Assembly (NCBI RefSeq): GCF_034092465.1
Contig: NZ_CP139303.1
Location: 710,865 to 774,864, forward strand
Direction: 5' to 3'
Length of the DNA: 64,000 nt
Source of the DNA: Prochlorococcus sp. MIT 1223
Lineage (GTDB): Bacteria; Cyanobacteriota; Cyanobacteriia; PCC-6307; Cyanobiaceae
The stretch's first letter is position 1. The number at the start of each line of letters is the position of its first letter. Under the pieces are notes generated by a model, which did not search any database, was not told the DNA's origin, and saw nothing but the letters and a program-made list of their open reading frames with translations. The translations under genes and the position numbers were made by a program. Positions 46,113 through 56,004 of the stretch are shown in pieces.

Positions 46113-47213
46113 TTAAGGACAGCTTCCTGTTAGGAGCAAGTCATTACCAAATTTTTCTACAGAGAAATTATCAATTGATATAACTTCCTTCATCTCTGTA
46201 AATCCAAAGTCTTCAAAAGGTGTCATTGAAAATATTCCTCCCAAAATTTTTGGAGCAAGAAACACCATAAGCTCTTGAACACAATGCTGTTCGAGTGCAC
46301 TTGTTGCCAATTTTGATCCACATTCCCACAAAACTTTATTACACCCTTTGTTTGATAATTCTTTAGCGAGTTCAATTGGTTCAGATGACTGAAGAGGAAG
46401 CCTTTCTACCCCTTTTGGGAAATCATCCAATTTTGTTTTATCAACATATGGTCCATACGCAACTATTGTTCTAGCTACATGAGTATCTAAGATTTTTGAT
46501 TTAATTGGAATTTCTAAGGTTCTACTAAAAACAACCCTAATAGGCTCTGATAACGAAATACCTCTACTAGTCAACAAAGGGTCATCTTGTCTAACTGTAG
46601 AGGCTCCAACAACAACTGCATCGCATTTTGAACGTAATAAATGAACCCTTTTTCTAGATTCTTCGCCACTAATCCATTTGCTCTTGCCATTTTTCAATCC
46701 AATTCTCCCATCTAAGCTCATCGCACATTTTAAAATTCCCCAACTTCGTCCAGTTTTTACACGAAAAACAAATTCCCGATTCTGCCTCTCAATTTCTTTC
46801 TCTAAGACACCAGTAATTACTTCTATACCCGAACTTCTTAAGAGACCAATTCCACCTCCAGAAACGCGCGGATCCGGATCTTTCATACCAACAATTACTT
46901 TCTTAATTCCCGCTTTTTTAATTGCATCAGTGCATGGAGGAGTTTGTCCATGATGGCAACATGGCTCAAGGGTGACTATTAAAGTTCCGTTTTTCGCTTT
47001 ATCTCCAGCTTGGTTCAAGGCAACTGTTTCAGCATGAGCTTCTCCTGCTTGACGATGATATCCATCTCCAACAAGTAACCCTTGAGCATTAAGAACAACA
47101 GCTCCAACTAATGGGTTGGGACTTGTAAAACCTTCCCCAAGAGAAGCCAGCTGCAATGCACGCCGCATCCATGGGACCCAAGAATTTAAAATATCTCTAT
47201 TTTGAATCTCCAC
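46113..47213 (-). CDS. ribD: Bifunctional riboflavin biosynthesis deaminase/reductase
   Basis: Catalyses deamination and then ring reduction in the second and third steps of riboflavin synthesis. The N-terminal zinc deaminase has HAETVALNQA near 63 and PCCHHGQTPPCTDA near 89-102. The C-terminal reductase starts with SWGILKCAMSLDGRIG near 154 and includes VVVGASTVRQDDPLLTSR near 198. The GTG at 47213 has GAGGAG seven bases upstream and is preferred over ATG at 47258, giving 366 residues. Confidence 0.93.
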   Translation of the reverse strand: MEIQNRDILNSWVPWMRRALQLASLGEGFTSPNPLVGAVVLNAQGLLVGDGYHRQAGEAHAETVALNQAGDKAKNGTLIVTLEPCCHHGQTPPCTDAIKKAGIKKVIVGMKDPDPRVSGGGIGLLRSSGIEVITGVLEKEIERQNREFVFRVKTGRSWGILKCAMSLDGRIGLKNGKSKWISGEESRKRVHLLRSKCDAVVVGASTVRQDDPLLTSRGISLSEPIRVVFSRTLEIPIKSKILDTHVARTIVAYGPYVDKTKLDDFPKGVERLPLQSSEPIELAKELSNKGCNKVLWECGSKLATSALEQHCVQELMVFLAPKILGGIFSMTPFEDFGFTEMKEVISIDNFSVEKFGNDLLLTGSCP

Positions 47214-47356
47214 AATTATTCTCCTCAGCAATAAACAAAAGATTTTTCTCATATCCAAAATGCAAGGAATTTGAAAATTCCGCTACAAGAACACTTAAAT
47301 CAGTTCTCAGGGAGAGAATAAAAGAGTTACTTGGATATTTAATTAATCCTATAACC

Positions 47357-47620
47357 TTATACATCCTCGATTTGTTCTGAATCAAGCAATGCATCAAGCG
47401 TGATTGCTGATCTAACTAAAGATTGATATTTACTAAGAATACGCCTATTGCGATCCAACCACTTCGCTGAATCTTGACTTATTGATGAGTTTGCAATGCC
47501 ATCAAATCTTGGAGATTCTGCATCAATTAACTGCAAATCCTCTTCTCTATTAATCAAAGCAATCAATAGTTCGTGCAAGCGTTGCCTCCTTTGAGACAAA
47601 TGTGTTCCTTCTTTTTCCAA
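47357..47620 (-). CDS. Small conserved-hypothetical protein
   Basis: An 87-residue soluble, mostly helical protein with acidic and leucine-rich stretches (LHELLIALINREEDLQLIDA near 15-34, SAKWLDRNRRILSKYQSLVR near 51-70). No family motif is recognised. It begins at TTG (47620) with no better start downstream. It ends 143 bases before ribD in the same direction and diverges from cobL. Coding character supports a real gene. Confidence 0.7.
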   Translation of the reverse strand: MEKEGTHLSQRRQRLHELLIALINREEDLQLIDAESPRFDGIANSSISQDSAKWLDRNRRILSKYQSLVRSAITLDALLDSEQIEDV

Positions 47621-47715
47621 AGATAGCCTCTATTTTTAGTATTAAGGTTATGTTCTGCTTTTATAAAATCAATCACTAATGAATTGCCTATTAATTTTTA
47701 GCTAACAAACGCAAA

Positions 47716-49005
47716 ATGACAAAAGATCAAATTTCAATTCACATAATTGGTATTGATGCAGGAGGCCTCAAGTCAATTACCTCTTCTTTGCATGAAATTA
47801 TTTTTACGGCAGAAAGGATTGCCGCTCCAATAAGAGTTTTGGAATCTATTCCTCAATGGTGGGAAAAGGAAAATACTGGGGTCCCAATCCCAGAATTGAT
47901 TTCAACAGATAAAACCAATGTATTAATAGACACTCTTGAAACAAATAAAAAGAAAACCATTCTTTTTGCAAGTGGAGATCCTTTGTGGTTTGGGATTGGA
48001 AGACTGCTAACGCAACACTTCCCCAGAGAAAGTCTTCATTTCCACCCTGCACCTACCTCATTACAACTTGCTTTTGCTCGACTAGGTCGCTCCTGGCAAG
48101 ATGCAAGTTGGGTTAGCCTCCATGGTCGAGACCCTTATCCCCTCGCACAACTATTACAAAAGAGACCGCCAGCAATTGCAGTTTTAACAGACCCTAATCA
48201 AGGCAATGTACAAGAAGTAAGGAAAATTCTTAGGGCCTCCGGTCTTGAGGGAACTTACTCATTCTGGGTTTTTGAAAGACTAGGGCATGAAAAAGAAAAT
48301 ATTCAAAAATTTCTTCCAAGTGAAGAAATCAATCAAACAATAGATCCTCTAAACATCGTAATACTTTTGAGAGAAAGCCCTAAAGTAAGTGAGAAAAAGC
48401 TTCCTCTATTTGGCATTGAAGACGGTCTATACCTCCAGTATTCAGATAGACCTGGACTAATGACTAAACGAGAAATAAGAATTCAATTACTTGCCGAACT
48501 TGAACTACCAGAAGAAGGTGTCCTTTGGGATATATGTGCTGGAGTTGGGAGCATTGGCCTAGAAGCATTAAGAATAAGGCCTAACTTAAAACTTCTTTCC
48601 TTAGATAAAAGAGTAGGAGCAAAAGGACTTATCAATGCAAATGCATCACTATTATCGGTTAATCCATCTGCAATTATCGAGTCAGATGTATTAAGAACTT
48701 TTAAAAGTAAAATGTTCCCAAAAGAACTTGCCTATCCAGATAGAGTCATACTGGGAGGAGGAGGAATTAATAGAAGGGATATCCTACAAATAATCATTCA
48801 AAGACTTAAGCCACCAGGAATTGTTGTAATTCCTCTCTCAACATTTCAAGCAGCCGCAGAAGTAGAAAGTCTTTTAAGAGCGAATAATTGCCTATCAAAA
48901 GTAAGTCAATATCAAGCCTATAGAGGCATGCCCCTTAGTGATGGCACTAGAATGAAACCTATGAATCCAGTATTTATAGTCAAAGGGCAAGCAAACCCTA
49001 CCTGA
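47716..49005 (+). CDS. cobL: Precorrin-6Y C5,15-methyltransferase (decarboxylating), CbiE-CbiT fusion
   Basis: Acts in corrin-ring synthesis for (pseudo)cobalamin: methylates C5 and C15 and decarboxylates the acetate side chain. The N-terminal CbiE domain (about 1-215) contains ILFASGDPLWFGIGRLL near 78 and VSLHGRDPYPL near 134. The C-terminal CbiT domain has TKREIRIQLLAELELPEEG near 251 and the SAM-binding VLWDICAGVGSIGLEAL near 269. A fused protein of 429 residues is the usual CobL arrangement. It starts at ATG. Confidence 0.93.
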   Translation: MTKDQISIHIIGIDAGGLKSITSSLHEIIFTAERIAAPIRVLESIPQWWEKENTGVPIPELISTDKTNVLIDTLETNKKKTILFASGDPLWFGIGRLLTQHFPRESLHFHPAPTSLQLAFARLGRSWQDASWVSLHGRDPYPLAQLLQKRPPAIAVLTDPNQGNVQEVRKILRASGLEGTYSFWVFERLGHEKENIQKFLPSEEINQTIDPLNIVILLRESPKVSEKKLPLFGIEDGLYLQYSDRPGLMTKREIRIQLLAELELPEEGVLWDICAGVGSIGLEALRIRPNLKLLSLDKRVGAKGLINANASLLSVNPSAIIESDVLRTFKSKMFPKELAYPDRVILGGGGINRRDILQIIIQRLKPPGIVVIPLSTFQAAAEVESLLRANNCLSKVSQYQAYRGMPLSDGTRMKPMNPVFIVKGQANPT

Positions 49006-49033
49006 AAGTTGCTTATTAAATTTAAAAATCATA

Positions 49034-49939
49034 TTACCTATCTGGTTTGGCTACGTGAGGAAGCCCCCATCCCAACTTATTGCGAAGCACCTGGAAAAAC
49101 TCATGATCTGACAATCTCACAAACTTAACGGGGTGGTCGCTTCTTCTAATTAAAACTCTATCTTCAGGCCATACATAACATCCTGCGCTCCCATCAACAA
49201 CCATCATTAATCTCTCTGGAGTGGCGGGGAAAACAGTTACAGGTTCTTGATCACTAAAAACCAATGCTCTAGAGGCGAGTGAATGCGGAGCAATTGGAGT
49301 TAATTGCATTACAGGGCAACCAGGAGTAATTACAGGTCCCCCCGCACTAAGGGAATAGGCAGTAGACCCTGTCGGGGTTGAAAGAATCACGCCATCAGCT
49401 GATATATCTACAGGAGCATGTCGACCTATAGCAATCTCAAAATGGCACATACTGGTAAGAGGTTCTCTATGTAATGCCATTTCATTGAGACATAAAGCCT
49501 CCCATCTTCGTTGCTCTCCTCTCATAACACTGACAACTAAACTAGTACGTTCTTCTATTTCCCAATCAGTTGCTAAAACTTGTTTAATTGCCTTATCTAA
49601 GTCAACTAGATAAGCCTCAGTTAAAAATCCTAAATGTCCAGTATTAATAGTAAGAATCGGAACATCAACTGGGGCCGTTTGTCTTGCAGCAGAGAGAACA
49701 GTTCCATCTCCTCCCAACACAAATGCCATTAACATTGAAGAATCAAAGCCTTCTGGCACACATGCGTTGTACCCAAGCATTCGCATATGTTGGTCTGGAT
49801 TCGCAAACCCAACCATTCCTCCAGAACTACTAACTCTTATTACTTGATGGCCTTCATCCTCAAGTCTCTGCTGAATTGTTAACGCAGTATTTTCAGCAAG
49901 CTCCTTGCTGTCATTAACAATCAGTCCTAATCTCGACAC
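49034..49939 (-). CDS. nadK: NAD kinase
   Basis: Phosphorylates NAD to NADP using ATP or polyphosphate. The 301 residues contain [12 protein letters not shown] near 74-85, [11 protein letters not shown] near 97, and the NAD-contact block [20 protein letters not shown] near 186-205. Cyanobacteria usually carry two NAD kinase paralogues; which one this is cannot be told here. It is convergent with cobL, 28 bases apart, and starts at ATG. Confidence 0.94.
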   Translation of the reverse strand: MSRLGLIVNDSKELAENTALTIQQRLEDEGHQVIRVSSSGGMVGFANPDQHMRMLGYNACVPEGFDSSMLMAFVLGGDGTVLSAARQTAPVDVPILTINTGHLGFLTEAYLVDLDKAIKQVLATDWEIEERTSLVVSVMRGEQRRWEALCLNEMALHREPLTSMCHFEIAIGRHAPVDISADGVILSTPTGSTAYSLSAGGPVITPGCPVMQLTPIAPHSLASRALVFSDQEPVTVFPATPERLMMVVDGSAGCYVWPEDRVLIRRSDHPVKFVRLSDHEFFQVLRNKLGWGLPHVAKPDR

Positions 49940-50038
49940 TGATCAAAACAAAGTAAAGAATGAATCATTTAGTTATTTGATATAAGTTTTTTTTTTAAAT
50001 GTCAATTAAAAGTCAATGATAATAATGATTTGAATTAT

Positions 50039-51046
50039 CTAAAATTGTTCTAAGAAACGAAGGTCACTATTAAAAAGCCTCCGAATATCATCTATTTCAT
50101 GGCGAACCATACAAAATCGTTCAACGCCAAGACCAGCTGCGAAACCAGTCCAACGTTCAGAGTCTATTCCTAAGCCCTCTAAAACTGCAGGGTCAACCAT
50201 TCCACAACCCATTACTTCTAACCATTTGCCCCTCCATTGAACATCAACTTCTGCAGAGGGTTCTGTAAAGGGGAAATAACTCGCTCGAAATCTGACCGGA
50301 AGGTCACCAAAGAATTCTTTTAAAAAAGCCATAACGGTTCCTCGTAGGTGACTAAAGTCCAACCCCTCATCAATTGCTAAAACCTCCACTTGATGAAAAA
50401 CAGGGGAATGAGTTGCGTCAACAGCATCTCTTCGAAAAACTCTTCCAGGGGAAATAATCCTCACAGGTGGTGGATTATTTTCAAGAAATCTTATTTGAAC
50501 AGGGGAAGTATGGGTACGTAATAGCAAATTATCGTCCAAATAAAAAGTGTCTTGCATATCCCTTGCAGGGTGGTTGGGAGGGATATTTAAAGCCTCGAAA
50601 TTGTAAAAATCATTCTCCACTTCTGGCCCCTCGACTACTTCATAACCCAATCCTAAAAAAATATCTGTAATTCTATCTGTTGTTGAAATCAAAGGGTGTC
50701 TATGGCCATAAGGGATTCCCGAAGGCGGAGCTGTAATATCAATAGCTTCACTAGCAATTATTTTTTTTAAATCTTCTGATTTGAGAGATTCTTGTCGTTT
50801 TGTTATCAAATCAAGCAATCCTGTTTTCAATATATTTGCCCTCTGCCCAATAATTGGTCTTTCTTGTCCTGGTAGTTTTCCCATTGAACTTAAAAGGACG
50901 GATAATCTTCCTTTTTTTCCAAGAAAACTTACTCTTAATTTCTCTAGCGACTCTTGCTCAATAGCTCCCTTAATTTCTTTCTCAGCTTCTTTTTCTAAGA
51001 TTTCAAGTTCATCAATTAACGTTTTAAGAGATACTGTTGAATCCAC
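50039..51046 (-). CDS. pheS: Phenylalanyl-tRNA synthetase alpha subunit
   Basis: Catalytic subunit of the class II heterotetramer that charges tRNA-Phe. It has 335 residues. The N-terminal coiled-coil is at about 1-85, motif 2 in [20 protein letters not shown] near 199-218, and motif 3 in [18 protein letters not shown] near 300-317. No beta subunit (pheT) is adjacent. It is divergent from surE by 69 bases. Confidence 0.96.
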   Translation of the reverse strand: MDSTVSLKTLIDELEILEKEAEKEIKGAIEQESLEKLRVSFLGKKGRLSVLLSSMGKLPGQERPIIGQRANILKTGLLDLITKRQESLKSEDLKKIIASEAIDITAPPSGIPYGHRHPLISTTDRITDIFLGLGYEVVEGPEVENDFYNFEALNIPPNHPARDMQDTFYLDDNLLLRTHTSPVQIRFLENNPPPVRIISPGRVFRRDAVDATHSPVFHQVEVLAIDEGLDFSHLRGTVMAFLKEFFGDLPVRFRASYFPFTEPSAEVDVQWRGKWLEVMGCGMVDPAVLEGLGIDSERWTGFAAGLGVERFCMVRHEIDDIRRLFNSDLRFLEQF

Positions 51047-51115
51047 GGCAAAAATTTTTCACATAGTTAACTCTAAATCAGTCCTGAGCATTTATTCACT
51101 TTCAAAATTTTCGCA

Positions 51116-51916
51116 ATGAATCCTTTAAAAATTTTAATTAGTAACGATGATGGAGTTTTTGCTTCAGGTTTAAGGGCGCTCGCCGCAGCCGCAGCCAACA
51201 GAGGGCATTCAGTAACAGTAGTTTGTCCTGACCAAGAACGTTCAGCCACAGGACATGGAATTACTTTGCAATCACCAATAAGAGCAGAAAGAGCCGATGA
51301 ATTATTTACAAACGGAATAACCGCCTGGGGATGTAATGGAACTCCTGCAGATTGCGTAAAACTTGCACTAAACGAACTCTTACACGACAGACCTGACTTG
51401 ATACTTTCTGGAATCAATCACGGGCCTAACTTGGGGACTGATGTTTTTTGCTCAGGGACAGTAGCTGCTGCACTTGAAGGGACCTTAGATAACCTTCCAT
51501 CACTAGCTGTGAGTGTAGCTAGTTTTCAATGGCGAGAATTCAAATATGCAGGTGAATTAGCCATGGACATTGCAGAATCAGCACTATCATCTAATTGGCC
51601 AAAGAATCTTCTTCTCAATCTCAATGTACCGCCATGCCCTCCTGAAGAAATGGGTGACTTAGGTTGGACAAGATTATCAATAAGACAATACCAAGAGCAA
51701 TTTAGTAAAAGGATAGATCCAAGAGGAAATACGTACTTTTGGATGGCTGGAGAGGCTATCAAGGATTTAACAACTTCTGGAGATGGTCCTACTAACTGGC
51801 CCAGTGATGTAGCTCAAATAGACAAGAAAAACCCTTCACTAACTCCTATTCAGCCAGATTTATTTTGGAGAGGAAAAATTTCAGAACTTCCAAAAATCTC
51901 AAAAAATATTAATTAG
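51116..51916 (+). CDS. surE: 5'/3'-nucleotidase SurE
   Basis: Metal-dependent nucleoside monophosphate phosphatase of stationary-phase or stress function. [16 protein letters not shown] near 6-21 supplies the Asp-Asp metal ligands, [12 protein letters not shown] near 37, [13 protein letters not shown] near 74, and [18 protein letters not shown] near 98. 266 residues is normal. The start ATG and strong conservation from residue 5 leave little doubt. It is convergent with the DUF3611 gene, 4 bases apart. Confidence 0.96.
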   Translation: MNPLKILISNDDGVFASGLRALAAAAANRGHSVTVVCPDQERSATGHGITLQSPIRAERADELFTNGITAWGCNGTPADCVKLALNELLHDRPDLILSGINHGPNLGTDVFCSGTVAAALEGTLDNLPSLAVSVASFQWREFKYAGELAMDIAESALSSNWPKNLLLNLNVPPCPPEEMGDLGWTRLSIRQYQEQFSKRIDPRGNTYFWMAGEAIKDLTTSGDGPTNWPSDVAQIDKKNPSLTPIQPDLFWRGKISELPKISKNIN

Positions 51917-51920
51917 GATC

Positions 51921-52496
51921 TTAGGTTCTATAAATTCTCTGAAGTAGCCAAAGAGAAAAAATCAGACCAATTAAATGAGCCATCAACAACTGCGTATTGC
52001 TCAAAACTGAGAGCATTTCTATAGAGGTTATAGGGAATGTAGGCATTACATTTGCACTTCTTGCATTTATCATTGCTCCTCCAAAAAAACCTGAAACTTG
52101 AGAGGCCGCTTGAACTGTCAAGGCACCTGCCAACGCTTGATATCCAATTACAGAAAGGGTTAATCCAATCAAATCAACAATCACTCCTCTCTTCAATAAC
52201 CGACTGGTCTCTCCTCGACTTGGCCTGACTGGAGTACTAAGAGCTCTTCCTTTTTGAACAATTAACCAGCCCTGCCAAAGGCTATAAAGAAGAATAAAAA
52301 AGCTAAGAGTTGTAATTGATAATCCTGACGAAAGCCCTGCTGCCTTCAATGTACCCTTCCCTAAATTCCCTCCAACGTTATAAAAAAGTAATATCCCCGC
52401 AGAGATCACTCCAAGAGCTGTCTGAATCCAAAAACGAATCCAGCCCATTCGTCGCATTCCCAAAGAAAGCAACTGGAAATCAAGTTGATCTGCCAT
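51921..52496 (-). CDS. DUF3611-family membrane protein
   Basis: A 191-residue cyanobacterial membrane protein with about four helices: near 21-44 (FWIQTALGVISAGILLFY), 60-80, 112-135 and 168-187. The first residues MADQLDFQLLSLGMRRMG are typical of the family, so the ATG at 52496 was chosen over 52583, which would run far into ribF. The function is unknown; plant homologues are in chloroplast membranes. Its start is 61 bases from the divergent ribF start chosen here. Confidence 0.85.
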   Translation of the reverse strand: MADQLDFQLLSLGMRRMGWIRFWIQTALGVISAGILLFYNVGGNLGKGTLKAAGLSSGLSITTLSFFILLYSLWQGWLIVQKGRALSTPVRPSRGETSRLLKRGVIVDLIGLTLSVIGYQALAGALTVQAASQVSGFFGGAMINARSANVMPTFPITSIEMLSVLSNTQLLMAHLIGLIFSLWLLQRIYRT

Positions 52497-52556
52497 CAGG
52501 ATATATTTGGCTGTAATACAAACTTGCCACCTAAGCGAGATATTTGCACGTCTGTT

Positions 52557-53480
52557 TTGATTCCACTCTGCTCCCCAAAGCAAGCAACCCTTCCTACAGC
52601 TTTAGCGCTAGGAAGCTTTGATGGCTTACATGCTGGGCATCGCGCAGTAATAACTTCAATAGCTGACACCGATAAAGGAATACCCTCTGTTGTTAGTTTT
52701 TGGCCACATCCGCGAGAAATTCTTTTTGGAGAATCTCGCCTGAGACTTGATTTACCCTCTGAAAAGACAGACTTACTTGATCCACTAGGAGTCAAGCAAC
52801 TAATTCTAGTTCCATTTGATCTGGAGTTAGCAAGCCTTAGTGCAGAACAATTTATAATAGAAATTCTTCACAAAACTCTTCAAGCTAAAGTAATTGGAGT
52901 TGGCGAAAATTTCAGGTTTGGCAAAAATCGCGAAGGCGATTCATCAACTTTGAAAGCAATTGGAAATGACTTAGGAATAGAGATTAAAATAGTTCCAATA
53001 ATTAATGATGACAAAGGAAGAATAAGTAGCAGTCGTATTCGTTCAGCCCTTCAAGAAGGAAAGCTCAGAGTTGCCAAAGATCTCTTAGGAAGGCCATATA
53101 GTTTTCGAGGGACTGTTATCAAAGGGAAAGGCCTGGGGAGCCAATTAGGCTGGCCAACAGCAAATCTCCAAATTAATGGTAGAAAGTTCCTTCCTGGAGA
53201 AGGGGTCTATGCCTCATGGGCTATAGAACAGAAAAAAGGGAATAAATATCTCTCAGTAATGAATCTAGGACCACAACCAACCATTGACCCTTCTTCTCCA
53301 TCAACAGTGGAAGTACATCTAATAGATCAAAAAATAGATTTATTAGGACAGGAGTTAATTATTGAACCAATAGAAAAATTAAGGAATCAAGAAAAATTTC
53401 CTAATATCCAAAAATTAATTCAACAAATAGGAATAGATGTTGATCAAGCTAAAACTATTTATGAGGAATTAATGACCTAA
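52557..53480 (+). CDS. ribF: Bifunctional riboflavin kinase/FAD synthetase
   Basis: Makes FMN from riboflavin and FAD from FMN. The nucleotidyltransferase domain opens with ALALGSFDGLHAGHRAV near 16-32, and SSSRIRSALQEG near 163 is its second signature. The riboflavin kinase domain follows with GRPYSFRGTVIKGKG near 181 and LGWPTANLQ near 201. The TTG at 52557 gives 307 residues, the normal size; an earlier TTG at 52485 would overlap the divergent neighbour. Confidence 0.9.
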   Translation: MIPLCSPKQATLPTALALGSFDGLHAGHRAVITSIADTDKGIPSVVSFWPHPREILFGESRLRLDLPSEKTDLLDPLGVKQLILVPFDLELASLSAEQFIIEILHKTLQAKVIGVGENFRFGKNREGDSSTLKAIGNDLGIEIKIVPIINDDKGRISSSRIRSALQEGKLRVAKDLLGRPYSFRGTVIKGKGLGSQLGWPTANLQINGRKFLPGEGVYASWAIEQKKGNKYLSVMNLGPQPTIDPSSPSTVEVHLIDQKIDLLGQELIIEPIEKLRNQEKFPNIQKLIQQIGIDVDQAKTIYEELMT

Positions 53481-53485
53481 CAAGT

Positions 53486-53605
53486 CTATGAAAGAGAAGG
53501 GTAAGCATTAGAAAGCCCCCAAACTACAAAAAGGGCTATTCCACCCAACAAGACCACTCCCCATACCAACACATTCATAGTGCTATCAGAATTACTTTTC
53601 TCCAT
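53486..53605 (-). CDS. 39-residue single-helix membrane peptide
   Basis: ATG at 53605 reads a polar head (MEKSNSDSTM), then one membrane helix from about 11 to 31 (VLVWGVVLLGGIALFVVWGL), and ends SNAYPSLS before TAG at 53486. Its size and single helix are like small subunits of photosynthetic or respiratory complexes, but no named subunit is recognised. It is convergent with ribF by 5 bases and divergent from thiE. The coding bias and perfect helix make it a likely real gene. Confidence 0.65.
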   Translation of the reverse strand: MEKSNSDSTMNVLVWGVVLLGGIALFVVWGLSNAYPSLS

Positions 53606-53649
53606 TACTTTGAGGATGAGGCAATCATCCCAAGGTTGGCACGAAATCG

Positions 53650-54687
53650 ATGAATTTCACACCTCCTACTGAACAAAAAACATCTCGTCTTTTAGACGCC
53701 AATTTAGACAGGGCTCGAGAAGGTATTCGAGTCATAGAAGATTGGTGCCGATTTGGACTTGAACGAAAAGATCTAGTTTTAAAACTAAAAGACTGGAGAC
53801 ATCAACTTAGTTTGCATCACCTTGAGGAATATAAAAAAGCTCGCTCATCACTAACAGACCCAGGTGCATTGTTAAGTCATCCCCAACAAATTAATCGAAA
53901 AAGGAGTATTGATATTATCTATGCAAACTGTGCGCGCATTGAAGAATCGCTAAGAGTTTTGGAGGAGTTTAGCCGTATCTCAAACCCTGAATTAGCCAAA
54001 ACTGCTGCAAGTATTCGCTTTCAAGTTTATGAGGTAGAGAAAATTATTCTCCAAGCAAATGCTTATAAGCATCGACAATCAGTGCTCAATTCCTGCAAAC
54101 TTTATTTAATTACAAAAGAAAAAGACGATTTAGTTGAAAGTGTTTCCTTGGCTTTGAAATCAGGGATAAAAATGGTGCAATATCGATATAAAGGATCTAA
54201 TGACAAAAAAGCCATCTTAGAAGCCTCTCGAATAGCTCAGTTGTGCAAAAAATATAATGCACTTTTAATAATTAATGATCGAATTGACTATGCATTGGCC
54301 ACAGATGCAGATGGCGTTCACCTAGGAGAAGATGATATGTCAATTGATATTGCAAGAAAATTACTAGGCGAGGAGAAAATAATAGGAAGAACGGCTAACA
54401 GCATTGACCAGGCAATAAAAGCCGAGAAAGAAGGCTCTGATTATATTGGGATAGGCCCTGTTTTTAGAACAAAAAATAAACCAAATAAAACTCTTATGGG
54501 ATTAGAGACATTAGAAGAAATCTTAAGTAAAATAAAGTCACCGTGCTTTGCAATAGGAGGAATAAACATGACTAATATAGGTAATATTAAGCAAGCAAAC
54601 TGCAAAAGAGTTGCTGTGATCAATGCAATTTTAGATAGCCAGAACATCTCATTAGAAACTGCTAATTTATTAAAAGAAATCTCATGA
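53650..54687 (+). CDS. thiE: Thiamine phosphate synthase with N-terminal extension domain
   Basis: Couples the thiazole and pyrimidine moieties of thiamine. The 345 residues contain an N-terminal helical domain (about 1-140, with RLLDANLDRAREGIRVIEDW near 13) that is typical of cyanobacterial ThiE, and a C-terminal TIM-barrel (about 150-345). Motifs include MVQYRYKG near 175, INDRIDYALATDADGVHLGE near 208 and GIGPVF near 261. thiS overlaps its stop by 4 bases, so the two are coupled. Confidence 0.93.
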   Translation: MNFTPPTEQKTSRLLDANLDRAREGIRVIEDWCRFGLERKDLVLKLKDWRHQLSLHHLEEYKKARSSLTDPGALLSHPQQINRKRSIDIIYANCARIEESLRVLEEFSRISNPELAKTAASIRFQVYEVEKIILQANAYKHRQSVLNSCKLYLITKEKDDLVESVSLALKSGIKMVQYRYKGSNDKKAILEASRIAQLCKKYNALLIINDRIDYALATDADGVHLGEDDMSIDIARKLLGEEKIIGRTANSIDQAIKAEKEGSDYIGIGPVFRTKNKPNKTLMGLETLEEILSKIKSPCFAIGGINMTNIGNIKQANCKRVAVINAILDSQNISLETANLLKEIS

Positions 54688-54902
54688 AAGTATATATAAA
54701 TGGTGAGCTTACAATTCTTAAAAGCAAGGCCAAATTAATTACCATCAATAAACTTTTAGAAGAATTAAACTATAACCCTAAGCTAGTAGTTATTGAATTA
54801 AATGGGTTGATAATAGAGTCCCTAAGATGGAATAATGAAAAGATAAATGATAATGACAAAATTGAAATAGTTACACTCGTTGGCGGCGGCTCTTTATATT
54901 AA
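54684..54902 (+). CDS. thiS: Thiamine sulfur-carrier protein ThiS
   Basis: Ubiquitin-like protein that carries sulfur as a thiocarboxylate for thiazole synthesis. The 72 residues begin MKVYINGELTILKSKAKL, and the end is IVTLVGGGSLY. Most ThiS proteins end at the Gly-Gly; here Ser-Leu-Tyr follows, so the tail would need trimming or activation would be altered. The gene overlaps thiE by 4 bases. Confidence 0.9.
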   Translation: MKVYINGELTILKSKAKLITINKLLEELNYNPKLVVIELNGLIIESLRWNNEKINDNDKIEIVTLVGGGSLY

Positions 54903-54913
54903 AACCCAATTAA

Positions 54914-55879
54914 ATGATAAACATCTTCCATCAAACTAAAATATTTATCAAGAGACTTAAAAAGGATGTTCTTGCACAATTTTTTAAACGCATATTACCT
55001 TTAATCACAATATTATTTCTAGGTTGCCAGCCTATTAGCGCTGCCAGTGGAGGTCGCATAGGAGGAGGAGAGTTCACAATCCCACAAATGCCTCGGGTTA
55101 GTAATTATGGAAATAATTACAGAAGATATAGCAATAAATACAATGGTGGAGGCGGTATTGGATTCCCTTTCTTAATACCTATCTTTGGATTCGGTGGTGG
55201 TGGCCTATTTATTTTTTTATTTCTTATAGCGATTTCAGGAGCAATTATTAACTCACTAAGATCTAGTAATCCCGAACTAAACACAAGTACTATTACAAGC
55301 AATAATGTTACAAACAAAATTGCAAATATCATTCAATTACAAATAGGCCTACTAGCAAGCGCAAAAAAACTGCAAGAAAGACTTAGGGAATTAGCCAATA
55401 CATCTGACACTAAATCATCTATCGGCTTGCAGGATTTATTAAAAGAAACCACTATTGCAATATTGCGAGAACCACATCTTTGGGTTTACGCAAACATCGA
55501 AAGCGGGAACATCCCGGTTAAGACAGCAGAAAAAACCTTCAATCGTCTTTCTTTATTAGAAAGAAGTAAATTAAAAATAGAAACAACTTCAAATTTTTCT
55601 GGAAAAAAACTTACTTCCCAAGGATTAGGGATCACACCTGGAGACGCAGACCCAACTTCAGAGTTCATCGCGGTAACAATCCTATTGGCAAGTACAAATG
55701 AAATTGATATTCAAAAAATTGAAACCAATGTAGACCTTGAGAGAAACTTAAGAATCATTGGATCAACAACATCAACAGAGCTAATTGCCCTAGAAATTAT
55801 TTGGCAACCAGACGGGAAGGGAGAAGTCCTAAGCCGTGAAGATTTACTAATTTCATATCCAAATCTAAAATTTTTATAA
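54914..55879 (+). CDS. DUF1517-family membrane protein
   Basis: A 321-residue cyanobacterial and plastid-type protein of unknown role. A hydrophobic signal segment lies at about 26-44, then the glycine-rich block SGGRIGGGEF near 46, then a membrane helix (about 93-117, GGGGLFIFLFLIAISGAII). The soluble DUF1517 domain runs from about 135 to the end, with REPHLWVYANIESGNIP near 185. It follows thiS by 11 bases and probably shares its transcript. Confidence 0.87.
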   Translation: MINIFHQTKIFIKRLKKDVLAQFFKRILPLITILFLGCQPISAASGGRIGGGEFTIPQMPRVSNYGNNYRRYSNKYNGGGGIGFPFLIPIFGFGGGGLFIFLFLIAISGAIINSLRSSNPELNTSTITSNNVTNKIANIIQLQIGLLASAKKLQERLRELANTSDTKSSIGLQDLLKETTIAILREPHLWVYANIESGNIPVKTAEKTFNRLSLLERSKLKIETTSNFSGKKLTSQGLGITPGDADPTSEFIAVTILLASTNEIDIQKIETNVDLERNLRIIGSTTSTELIALEIIWQPDGKGEVLSREDLLISYPNLKFL

Positions 55880-55882
55880 AAC

Positions 55883-55903
55883 TAAGGGCTTTAAAGGCCC
55901 TTA
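55883..55903 (+). terminator. Probable intrinsic terminator after DUF1517
   Basis: TAAGGGC (55883-55889) pairs with GCCCTTA (55897-55903) around a 7-base loop. A run of T starts about 16 bases later. It lies 4 bases after the DUF1517 stop. Confidence 0.6.
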
Positions 55904-56004
55904 TTCCATAATTCTTTATATTTTTTTTAGCTAATTCGCGCAATAAGTCGAAAATTAGCGCTTCAACACAGTTAGGGTATCCAAACAGTTTTTAATTTAC
56001 TTAA

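Noticed and set aside
53510-53650. A thiamine riboswitch upstream of thiE
   Set aside because: The 44-base gap and surrounding sequence show no TPP-aptamer core, and the region codes for the 39-residue peptide on the other strand.
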